This document shows, in pieces, positions 43,568 through 55,100 of a DNA stretch of 64,000 bases. Location: contig CALYLW010000564.1 in NCBI GenBank assembly GCA_944989445.1, positions 62,001 through 126,000 on the forward strand, written 5' to 3'. The stretch comes from Ampullaceana balthica. Taxonomy: Eukaryota > Mollusca > Gastropoda > Lymnaeidae. Numbering within the stretch: position 1 is the stretch's first letter; each line of letters starts with the position of its first letter. A model generated the notes under the pieces. That model was not told where the DNA came from and searched no databases. It worked only from the letters and a program-made list of their open reading frames with translations. Both the position numbers and the translations under genes were made by a program.

Positions 43568-43760
43568 CAGGGGGCAGCAACCTTTTTAGACGGAAGTGCA
43601 AATTTTTTAAAATTATTTACAAGATGTCCCAATTTTTAAAGTAGAGCCATTAACACGAGTTCTGAAAATAAAATAATATGATTATTATTTGCGCATGGAA
43701 CTGGAGAGCCGTATCTTGACATCGAAAGAGCCGCATGCGGCTTCGCGAGCCGCAAGTTGG
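43568..43760 (+). mobile_element. hAT MITE truncated on the right by a minisatellite
   Basis: It starts CAGGGGGCAGCAACC and near the right side has GAGCCGCATGCGGCTTCGCG and AGCCGCAAGTTGG, which is the expected inner part of the opposite terminal repeat. The final bases (a ...CCCCTG end) are missing, and the 21-bp array begins instead. No target duplication can therefore be checked. Confidence 0.65.
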
Positions 43761-44285
43761 TTTCCAAAGTCTTGTTTACGGTTTCCAAAGTCTTGTTTCC
43801 AAAATCTTGTTTACAGTTTCCAAAGTCTTGTTTACAGTTTCCAAAGTCTTTTTTCCAAAGTCTTGTTTACAGTTTCCAAAGTCTTATTTCCAAAGTCTTG
43901 TTTACAGTTTCCAAAGTCTTGTTTACAGTTTCCAAAGTCTTGTTTACAGTTTCCAAAGTCTTGTTTACAGTTTCGAAAGTCTTGTTTACAGTTTCCAAAG
44001 TCTTGTTTACAGTTTCCAAAGTCTTGTTTCCAAAATCTTGTTTACAGTTTCCAAAGTCTTGTTTACAGTTTCCAAAGTCTTTTTTCCAAAGTCTTGTTTA
44101 CAGTTTCCAAAGTCTTATTTACAGTTTCCAAAGTCTTGTTTACAGTTTCCAAAGTCTTGTTTACAGTTTCCAAAGTCTTGTTTCCAAAGTCTTGTTTACA
44201 GTTTCCAAAGTCTTGTTTACAATTTCCAAAGTCTTGTTTCCAAAGTCTCATTTACTGTTTCTAAAGCCTTGTTTATACTTTGTTT
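43761..44285 (+). repeat. 21/14-bp minisatellite
   Basis: Units are TTTACAGTTTCCAAAGTCTTG (21 bp in all, starting TTTACAG) or the shorter TTTCCAAAGTCTTG (14 bp). Blocks of mixed length, for example around 43786-43890 and 44012-44110, recur, showing a larger duplication. Frames stay open in all three + phases. Confidence 0.94.
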
Positions 44286-44878
44286 AAAAATGTATTCCTT
44301 TAAACCGAAAGTTCCGGTACTGACATCCTATCCATGTTTTAAAACTTGACAACCGCAAATGAAGCGAAAGCGGAAATGAAGCGAACCAACCCATTTGCTC
44401 TTCTCTCTCTCTCTCTCTGATTTTTTCTTTTCCTTTGCCTACCTGCTCTTACACCACAGAAAACCTGGCCTTTGATTGCGTCTTTCTTGACGTTTTAATT
44501 TGAAGGCACAATTAAACCCGTCTCTTGGGAACTCATTTAGGCATCACCGACTTCAACGTAATGCAAAATTCTTAGAACGAGATAAGATGGCGCCAGGGAA
44601 AGAAATGTCTTCAATATAAATATGGCTTCCCATTTGATCTATAAACGATTGGAACATGCCTGGATTTGTTGAAGACAAATGTCATTCCTGGCTTCAGTGT
44701 GGCGGGCCATGAGATCAACAGATGGATGTTTACATATTTCTGTGCAGGCTTGGAATAGAAATAATTATTTAGGTTTTTTTATACCCCCCCCCTTTTAAAA
44801 AAATAAAAATAAATACGTACATTCTTTCTGTTTCTCAAGCGGTATTTCCTCCCTCTTGTTTCTAAACTGATTTTTTAA
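44286..44878. other. Unique island, possible regulatory DNA
   Basis: Single-copy-looking sequence with CCTTTGATTG (TCF-like), AGATAAG (GATA-like), AGATGGCGCCA and CAATATAAATATGG (MEF2/TATA-like) within about 200 bp. These are consensus resemblances only. A CT microsatellite lies at 44402-44419. Confidence 0.35.
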
Positions 44879-45731
44879 ATTTCCGTCTCTCTCCTTCATG
44901 TTAGTCCTTCACGACACACGCACATTTTTTTATTTCCGTCTCTCTCCTTCATGTTAGTCCTTCACGACACACGCACATTTTTTTTATTTCCGTCTCTCTC
45001 CTTCATGTAAGTCCTTCACGACACACGCACATTTTTTTATTTCCGTCTCTCTCCTTCATGTTAGTCCTTCACGACACACGCACATTTTTTTAATTTCCGT
45101 CTCTCTCCTTCATGTAAGTCCTTCACGACACACGCACATTTTTTTAATTTCCGTCTCTCTCCTTCATGTTAGTCCTTCACGACACACGCACATTTTTTTA
45201 TTTCCGTCTCTCTCCTTCATGTTAGTCCTTCACGACACACGCACATTTTTTTATTTCCGTCTCTCTCCTTCATGTTAGTCCTTCACGACACACGCACATT
45301 TTTTTATTTCCGTCTCTCTCCTTCATGTTAGTCCTTCACGACACACGCACATTTTTTTATTTCCGTCTCTCTCCTTCATGTTAGTCCTTCACGACACACG
45401 CACATTTTTTTTATTTCCGTCTCTCTCCTTCATGTTAGTCCTTCACGACACACGCACATTTTTTTATTTCCGTCTCTCTCCTTCATGTTAGTCCTTCACG
45501 ACACACGCACATTTTTTTATTTCCGTCTCTCTCCTTCATGTTAGTCCTTCACGACACACGCACATTTTTTTTATTTCCGTCTCTCTCCTTCATGTTAGTC
45601 CTTCACGACACACGCACATTTTTTTATTTCCGTCTCTCTCCTTCATGTTAGTCCTTCACGACACACGCACATTTTTTTATTTCCGTCTCTCTCCTTCATG
45701 TTAGTCCTTCACGACACACGCACATTTTTTT
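44879..45731 (+). repeat. 53/54-bp minisatellite
   Basis: About 16 copies anchored by TTCCGTCTCTCTCCTTCATG and CTTCACGACACACGCACA. Units differ mainly in the length of the T run (7-8) and GTTAG versus GTAAG. They are otherwise identical. Confidence 0.96.
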
Positions 45732-46170
45732 TAAAATTCTCTCTCGTTTCTACATTTTCTTTATTTTACCGATACCTATTTCAACCACTTTCTTCCGTTT
45801 TAAATCTCCTTTTCTATTCTATCTCCCACAACCTATTTCCACCTCCTAGCACTCTCTCCTTCTCCTCGACTTCCACACTTTTTCCTTCTCTTACCCGCTC
45901 GTTCACGCTCCACCCCTACATACACCAATTTTCCAGACGTAGCTATTTCAACTCTAGCATCGTTCGTCTTCTTGACTGTAAAGTTTGCAAGACGAAACAA
46001 CAATAAGAAGTTGACATAAACTTCTTTCGTTTCTTTGTGTTGTTGACTTTCCGTTTATTTAACAAGAATGTTCATCATTCCCGAAGTGTTCTAATGTGGG
46101 TTTACTTTTCTCTGTCAGATGTCAGTTGTCTTTTTCTATTTATACATGGCCCACGATCAATATTATCATC
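45732..46170. other. Unique pyrimidine-rich spacer
   Basis: A 102-codon Ser/Phe-rich frame here reflects C/T-rich composition and has no domain. No gene is recognised. Confidence 0.4.
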
Positions 46171-47175
46171 ATTATAACAGAATGTATTATGGCTGATCAT
46201 TATGGCTGTCTGTATTAGGGCTGATCATTATGGCTGTCTGTTTTATGGCTGATCATTATGGCTGCCTGTAATATGGCTAATCATTATGTCTGTCTGTTTT
46301 ATGGCTGATCATTATGTCTGTCTGTAATATGGCTAATCACTATGTCTGTCTGTTTTTATGGCTGATCATTATGTCTGTCTGTAATATGGCTAATCACTAT
46401 GTCTATCTGTTTTTACGGCTGATCATTATGTCTGTCTGTAATATGGCTAATCACTATGTCTGTCTGTTTTTATGGCTGATCATTATGTCTGTCTGTAATA
46501 TGGCTAATCACTATGTCTGTCTGTTTTATGGCTGATCATTATGTCTGTCTGTAATATGGTTAATCACTATGTCTGTCTGTTTTTATGGCTGATCATTATG
46601 TCTGTCTGTAATATGGCTAATCACTATGTCTGTCTGTTTTTATGGCTGATCATTATGTCTGTCTGTAATATGGCTAATCACTATGTCTGTCTGTTTTTAT
46701 GGCTGATCATTATGTCTGTCTGTAATATGGCTAATCACTATGTCTGTCTGTTTTTATGGCTGATCATTATGTCTGTCTGTAATATGGCTAATCACTATGT
46801 CTGTCTGTTTTTATGGCTGATCATTATGTCTGTCTGTAATATGGCTAATCACTATGTCTGTCTGTTTTTATGGCTGATCATTATGTCTGTCTGTAATATG
46901 GCTAATCACTATGTCTGTCTGTTTTTATGGCTGATCATTATGTCTGTCTGTAATATGGCTAATCACTATGTCTGTCTGTTTTTATGGCTGATCATTATGT
47001 CTGTCTGTAATATGGCTAATCACTATGTCTGTCTGTTTTTATGGCTGATCATTATGTCTGTCTGTAATATGGCTAATCACTATGTCTGTCTGTTTTTATG
47101 GCTGATCATTATGTCTGTCTGTAATATGGCTAATCACTATGTCTGTCTGTTTTTATGGCTGTCTGATTTATGGCT
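46171..47175 (+). repeat. 57-bp dimeric minisatellite
   Basis: The left 130 bp consist of single 28-bp-like units (TATGGCTGATCATTATGGC). From about 46300 two types alternate strictly: CTGTCTGTAATATGGCTAAT (28 bp) and CTGTCTGTTTTTATGGCTGA (29 bp). The 57-bp dimer is 19 codons without a stop, so a 218-codon frame is open. Confidence 0.96.
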
Positions 47176-48040
47176 GATCAATAAGTCTTATTTTTAATTG
47201 ATACCTGTTGTCCATCAAGGTAAATTGAGGTAAACTGGTTTATTGGGGTGACGTGGCGCGAGCACGTTCTTCTCATTTGCATATCTTGTCACCCCAGACC
47301 CTGGACAATTAGCGCATTTGGCCTTGTCTGTGACATTGTCAATCAAAAATGACAAGTGTCTTCATGCTCTAACAGATTACAGCGTGTTATCATGCTCACC
47401 TCCGACACATTCCTTCAATTGATCACTTAAAAGCTGGCGGCCATGTCGGGGCGCCGTTGTTTGCGAGTTTACGGTGACGCACTCCTATCTAGGTGTGGCT
47501 TTAGTGATGGCGCCCTGTAGTGACCTGGAGTGGTGACCAGGGGGTGGTGGGGGAGCTACCACAGTTATACAGCCTATAACAACCTTCGCTGTCTACGGGT
47601 GCCTCTAGCGAATTTTGACACATTCTGAACTCCATCTCAGGTGTGTTCGCCATAGTTACGCTCAAACCGAGGCCTTATCTAGATCAATTCCAGGATTCAA
47701 TATAATCCCCCCCCTGACCACCCCCCCCATTTGACTCAGCACCTCTACTCCGCCCCCACCATAAAAATGTAAATATCAATTGAAACAAAATGCGAGGACG
47801 AGTTGTCCTTATCGTCTTCTTATCTTATCTGTTACAGACGCTTATTCTGTATAGAAGATTATTGCATCCTTCGCTTATACATAGTTTATATCAAGGCGTG
47901 CATTTTCATTAGAGTTGTATATGTTGATAAAGTGTTGGTATTCCTGGTTTCCTCAGGCAACCCATTTCACGCCCGAATTCCGAACGGATAGAACGAGACT
48001 TTGTATGTGTTTGTTCTTGCGTACGGAATAAGAAAAGATT
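47176..48040. other. Unique island, possible regulatory DNA
   Basis: Between 47260 and 47400 lie CTCATTTGCATATC (octamer), GGACAATTAGCGC (homeodomain-like), GACATTGTCAATCA and AATGACAAG. Their density suggests an enhancer, but this is inference. C runs occur at 47707-47728. No domain-bearing frame is seen. Confidence 0.35.
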
Positions 48041-48422
48041 AGTCCTTCAGGCTTAGTTGTCCTTCAGGCTTAGTTGTCCTTCAGGCTTAGTGGTCCTTCA
48101 GACTTAGTGGTCCTTCAGACTTAGTTGTCCTCAAGGCTTAGTTGTTCTTCAGGCTTAGTTGTCCTTCAGGCTTAGTTGTCCTTCAGGCTTAGTTATCCTT
48201 CAGGCTTAGTTGTTCTTCAGGCTTAGTTGTCCTCCAGGCTTAGTTGTTCTTCAGGCTTAGTTGTTCTTCAGGCTTAGTTGTTCTTCAGGCTTAGTTGTCC
48301 TTCAGGCTTAGTTGTCCTCCAGGCTTAGTTGTCCTTCAGGCTTAGTTGTCCTTCAGACTTAGTTGTCCTTCAGGCTTAGTTGTCCTTCAGGCTTAGTTGT
48401 CCTTCAGGCTTAGTTGTCCTTC
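48041..48422 (+). repeat. 17-bp minisatellite
   Basis: About 22 copies of TGTCCTTCAGGCTTAGT with TTCTTC, CTCCAG and CAGACTT variants. Confidence 0.95.
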
Positions 48423-49179
48423 ACATTTTCTGACTGCCGACCCACGTGATCCGTGATGTTCTGATGGAAACAAGATATTGTATTTTCTGGTGTACGAAGA
48501 CAAGAGGAGTGGTCTCATCTGGCACTCGTACGTAATGGGGTTCGCTCGAGAGAAGAAACGTTGAATGAGGCGAGACTGAAACGAGGGCTGGGGAGTACTG
48601 TAGATCCTATCGGTAATTGGACTTTTCTTAAGCCCACGCGAAAATCGATTCCTTTTTAAAAAAAAACGTATATACGCGCAATGAAAATCGATTTCTCATA
48701 GTATACTCGTTAGTTAAACTGTTGTCGCCGTGTCATGTGGATCAAGCCTCGTTCACATAGTTCAGCTATTCTGGAATCCGGGATTTCAGATCTCCACACA
48801 TTCACCACTCACACACAGGAAGTCGGTAAAGTCCTCCCACTCTCCGCCCCAACTTTTTTTATCGTCGTTGTTGAAAGAAGGTCACGTCCGCTCACATGTC
48901 AAAATGGTATCGTTTCTTTTCTTTCACGGATCGATATTGTGATTTCACTTGGTATCGGTAGAGTCCCTCGTGATTGAACAACCTCAGCTTGTCATGGTTG
49001 AACATTGCTGGGAGCTGAGGTGAACTTTTATTTTCTTCTTCTGATTACCCTGAAGTCTAGACAACTCTTGCTTGTACTTGATTTTCTTTAAGTTCTGAGC
49101 ATGTGTTATAATATAATGTCCCATCCCCCCTAACCGTATCGGCGAATGGATTTCTTCAGCTCTTTCATTTTCCTTTACG
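48423..49179. other. Unique spacer left of the giant array
   Basis: Frames of 70-80 codons around 48730-48977 lack domains. TTATAATATAATG at 49107 is AT-rich. No gene is recognised. Confidence 0.4.
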
Positions 49180-52100
49180 CCCCACCATCTCTCTTACTCG
49201 CCCCAGCATCTCTGTTACTCGCCCCACCATCTCTGTTACTCGCCCCAGCATCTCTGTTACTCGCCCCAGCATCTCTATTACTCGCCCCACCATCTCTGTT
49301 ACTCGCCCCACCATCTCTGTTACTCGCCCCACCATCTCTGTTACTCGCCCCAACATCTCTGTTACTCGCCCCACGATCTCTGTTACTCGCCCCACCATCT
49401 CTGTTACTCGCCCCACCATCTCTGTTACTCGTCCCACCATCTCTATTACTCGCCCCACCATCTCTGTTACTCGCCCCAACATCTCTATTACTCGCCCCAC
49501 CATCTCTATTACTCGCCCCACCATCTCTATTACTCGCCCCTCCATCTCTATTACTCGCCCCACCATCTCTATTACTCGCCCCACCATCTCTATTACTCGC
49601 CCCACCATCTCTATTACTCACCCCACCATCTCTGTTACTCGCCCCTCCATCTCTGTTACTCGCCCCACCATCTCTGTTACTCGCCCCAGCATCTCTGTTA
49701 CTCGCCCCAGCATATCTGTTACTCGACCCAGCATCTCTGTTACTCGCCCCAGCATCTCTGTTACTCGCCCCACCATCTCTATTACTCGCCCCAGCATCTC
49801 TATTACTCGCCCCACCATCTCTGTTACTCGCCCCACCATCTCTGTTACTCGCCCCACCATCTCTATTACTCGCCCCACCATCTCTATTACTCGCCCTAGC
49901 ATCTCTATTACTCGCCCCACCATCTCTATTACTCGCCCCACCATCTCTATTACTCGCCCCAGCATCTCTATTACTCGCCCCACCATCTCTATTACTCGCC
50001 CCACCACCTCTATTACTCGCCCCAGCATCTCTATTACTCGCCCCGCCATCTCTATTACTCGCCCCACCATCTCTATTACTCGCCCCACCATCTCTATTAC
50101 TCGCCCCACCATCTCTATTACTCGCCCCACCATCTCTATTACTCGCCCCACCATCTCTATTACTCGCCCCACCATCTCTATTACTCGGCCCACCATCTCT
50201 ATTACTCGCCCCAGCATCTCTATTACTCGCCCCAGCATCTCTATTACTCGCCCCACCATCTCTATTACTCGCCCCACCATCTCTATTACTCGCCCCACCA
50301 TCTCTATTACTCGCCCCACCATCTCTATTACTCCCCTCACCATCTCTGTTAATCGCCCCACCATCTCTGTTACTCGCCCCACCATCTCTGTTAATCGCCC
50401 CACCATCTCTATTACTCGCCCCACCATCTCTATTACTCGCCCCACCATCTCTATTACTCGCCCCAGCATCTCTATTACTCGCCCCACCATCTCTATTACT
50501 CGCCCCACCATCTCTATTACTCGCCCCACCATCTCTATTACTCGCCCCACCATCTCTATTACTCCCCTCACCATCTCTGTTACTCGCCCCACCATCTCGG
50601 TTACTCGCCCCACCATCTCTGTTACTCGCCCCAGCATCTCTATTACTCCCCTCACCATCTCTGTTACTCGCCCCAGCATCTCTGTTACTCGCCCCACCAT
50701 CTCTGTTACTCGCCCCAGCATCTCTGTTACTCGCTCCACCATCTCTGTTACTCGCCCCAGCATCTCTATTACTCGCCCCACCATCTCTATTACTCGCCCC
50801 ACCATCTCTATTACTCGCCCCACCATCTCTATTACTCGCCCCACCATCTCTGTTACTCCCCCAGCATCTCTATTACTCGCCCCACCATCTCTATTACTCG
50901 CCCCACCATCTCTATTACTCGCACCACCATCTCTATTACTCGCCGCACCATCTCTATTACTCGCCCCACCATCTCTATTACTCGCCCTACCATCTCTATT
51001 ACTCCCCTCACCATCTCTGTTACTCGCCCCACCGTCTCTGTTACTCGCCCCACCATCTCTGTTACTCGCCCCAGCATCTCTATTACTCCCCTCACCATCT
51101 CTGTTACTCGCCCCAGCATCTCTGTTACTCGCCCCACCATCTCTATTACTCACCCCACCATCTCTATTACTCGCCCCACCATCTCTATTACTCGCCCCAC
51201 CATCTCTATTACTCGCCCCAGCATCTCTATTACTCGCCCCACCATCTCTGTTTCTCGCCCCACCATCTCTGTTATTCACCCCACCATCTCTATTACTCGC
51301 CCCACCATCTCTATTACTCACCCCACCATCTCTATTACTCGCCCCACCATCTCTATTACTCGCCCCAGCATCTCTGTTACTCGCCCCACCATCTCTATTA
51401 CTCGCCCCACCATCTCTATTACTCGCCCCACCATCTCTATTACTCGCCCCACCATCTCTATTACTCGCCCCACCATCTCTATTACTCGCCCCACCATCTC
51501 TATTACTCGCCCCACCATCTCTGTTACTCGCCCCACCATCTCTGTTACTCGCCCCACCATCTCTATTACTCGCCCCACAATCTCTATTACTCGCCCCACC
51601 ATCTCTATTACTCACCCCACCATCTCTGTTACTCGCCCCACCATCTCTGTTACTCGCCCCACCATCTCTGTTACTCGCCCCACCATCTCTATTACTCGCC
51701 CCAGCATCTCTGTTACTCGCCCCAGCATCTCTGTTACTCGCCCCACCATCTCTGTTACTCGCCCCACCATCTCTGTTACTCGCCCCACCATCTCTATTAC
51801 TCGCCCCACCATCTCTGTTACTCGCCCCACCATCTCTGTTACTCGCCCCAGCATTTCTGTTATTCGCCCCAGCCTGTCTGTTACTCGCCCCACCATCTCT
51901 GTTACTCGCCCCAGCATCTCTGTTACTCGCCCCAGCATCTCTGTTATTCGCCCCAGCATGTCTATTACTCGCCCCAGCATCTCTATTACTCGACCCACCA
52001 TCTCTGTTATTCGCCCCAGCATGTCTATTACTCGCCCCAGCATCTCTATTACTCGCCCCACCATCTCTGTTACTCGCCCCACCATCTCTATTACTCACCC

Positions 52101-55100
52101 CACCATCTCTATTACTCGCCCCACCATCTCTAGTACTCGCCCCAGCATCTCTGTTACTCGCCCTAGCATCTCTATTACTCGCCCCAGCATCTCTATTACT
52201 CGCCCTAGCATCTCTGTTACTCGCCCCACCATCTCTGTTACTCGCCCCACCATCTCTATTACTCGCCCCACCATCTCTGTTACACGCCCCACCATCTCTA
52301 TTACTTGCCCCACCATCTCTGTTACTCGCCCCACCATCTCTGTTACTCGCCCCAGCATCTCTGTTATTCGCCCCAGCCTGTCTGTTACTCGCCCCACCAT
52401 CTCTGTTACTCGCCCCAGCATCTCTGTTATTCGCCCCAGCATGTCTATTACTCGCCCCAGCATCTCTATTACTCGACCCACCATCTCTGTTACTCACCCC
52501 ACCATCTCTGTTATTCGCCCCAGCATGTCTATTACTCGCCCCACCATCTCTGTTACTCGCCCCACCATCTCTGTTACTCGCCCCACCATCTCTATTACTC
52601 GCCCTAGCATCTCTATTACTCGCCCCAGCATCTCTGTTACTCGCCCCAGCATCTCTATTACTCACCCCACCATCTCTATTACTCGTCCCACCATCTCTAT
52701 TACTCGCCCTAGCATCTCTATTACTCGCCCCACCATCTCTATTACTCGCCCCACCATCTCTATTACTCGCCCCACCATCTCTATTACTCGCCCTAGCATC
52801 TCTATTATTCGCCCTAGCATCTCTATTACTCGCCCTAGCATCTCTATTACTCGCCCCAGCATCTCTATTACTCGCCCTAGCATCTCTATTACTCGCCCCA
52901 GCATCTCTATTACTCGCCCTAGAATCTCTATTACTCGCCCCACCATCTCTATTACTCGCCCTAGCATCTCTGTTACTCGCCCCACCATCTCTATTACTCG
53001 CCCCACCATCTCTATTACTCGCCCCACCATCTCTATTACTCGCCCCACCATCTCTATTACTCGCCCTAGCATCTCTATTACTCGCCCCACCATCTCTATT
53101 ACTCGCCCCACCATCTCTATTACTCGCCCCAGCATCTCTATTACTCGCCCCACCATCTCTATTACTCGCCCCACCATCTCTATTACTCGCCCCACCATCT
53201 CTATTACTCGCCCCAGCATCTCTATTACTCGCCCCAGCATCTCTATTACTCGCTCCACCATCTCTATTACTCGCCCCACCATCTCTATTACTCGCCCCAC
53301 CATCTCTATTACTCGCCCTAGCATCTCTATTACTCGCCCTAGCATCTCTATTACTCGCCCTAGCATCTCTATTACTCGCCCCAGCATCTCTATTACTCGC
53401 CCTAGCATCTCTATTACTCGCCCCAGCATCTCTATTACTCGCCCTAGCATCTCTATTACTCGCCCTACCATCTCTATTACTCGCCCTAGCATCTCTGTTA
53501 CTCGCCCCACCATCTCTATTACTCGCCCCACCATCTCTATTACTCGCCCCACCATCTCTATTACTCGCCCTAGCATATCTATTACTCGCCCTAGCATCTC
53601 TATTACTCGCCCTAGCATCTCTATTACTCGCCCCAGCATCTCTATTACTCGCCCTAGCATCTCTATTACTCACCCCACCATCTCTATTACTCGCCCCAGC
53701 ATCTCTGTTACTCGCCCCACCATCTCTGTTACTCGCCCCACCATCTCTATTACTCGCCCCACCATCTCTATTACTCGCCCTAGCATCTCTATTACTCGCC
53801 CCAGCATCTCTGTTACTCGCCCTAGCATCTCTGTTACTCGCCCTAGCATCTCTGTTACTCGCCCTAGCATCTCTATTACTCGCCCCAGTATCTCTATTAC
53901 TCGCCCCAGCATCTCTGTTACTCGCCCCAGCATCTCTATTGCTCGCCCCAGCATCTCTTTTACTCGCCCTAGCATCTCTATTACTCGCCCCAGCATCTCT
54001 ATTACTCGTCCTAGCATCTCTATTACTCGCCCCAGCATCTCTATTACTCGCCCCAGCATCTCTATTACTCGCCCTAGCATCTCTATTACTCGCCCTAGCA
54101 TCTCTATTACTCGCCCTAGCATCTCTGTTACTCTCCCTAGCATCTCTGTTACTCGCCCCAGCATCTCTATTTCTCGCCCCAGCATCTCTATTACTCGCCC
54201 TAGCATCTCTATTACTCGCCCTAGCATATCTATTACTCGCCCCACCATCTCTATTACTCGCCCCAGCATCTCTGTTACTCGCCCTAGCATCTCTATTAAT
54301 CGCCCTATTATCTCTATTACTCACCCCACCATCTCTATTACTCGCCCTAGCATCTCTATTACTCGCCCTAGCATCTCTATTACTCACCCCACCATCTCTA
54401 TTACTCGCCCTAGCATCTCTGTTACTCGCCCTAGCAGCTCTATTACACGCCCTAGCATCTCTATTACTCGCCCTAGCATCTCTATTACTCACCCCACCAT
54501 CTCTATTACCCGCCCTAGCATCTCTATTACTCGCCCCAGCATCTCTATTACTCGCCCTAGCATCTCTATTACTCGCCCTAGCATCTCTATTACTCGCCCC
54601 AGCATCTCTATTACTCGCCCCAGCATCTCTATTACTCGCCCTAGCATCTCTATTACTCGCCCTAGCATCTCTATTACTCGCCCTAGCATCTCTATTACTC
54701 GCCCTAGCATCTCTATTACTCGCCCTAGCATCTCTATTTCTCGCCCTAGCATCTCTATTACTCGCCCTAGCATCTCTATTACTCGCCCTAGCATCTCTAT
54801 TACTCGCACTAGCATCTCTATTACTCGCCCTAGCATCTCTATTACTCGCCCCAGCATCTCTATTACTCGCACCAGCATCTCTATTACTCGCCCTAGCATC
54901 TCTATTACTCGCCCTAGCATCTCTATTACTCGCGCCAGCATCTCTATTTCTCGCCCTAGCATCTCTATTACTCGCCAAAGCATCTCTGTTACTCGCCCCA
55001 GCATCTCTATTACTCGCCCCAGCATCTCTATTACTCGCCCCAGCATCTCTGTTACTCGCCCTACCATCTCTATTACTCGCCCTAGCATCTCTATTACTCG

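Noticed and set aside
49146..52133. A 995-residue Leu/Pro-rich protein resembling a secreted repeat protein
   Set aside because: The first residues look like a signal peptide, but this is chance translation of the flank; the rest is the 21-bp array, and indels break phase repeatedly.
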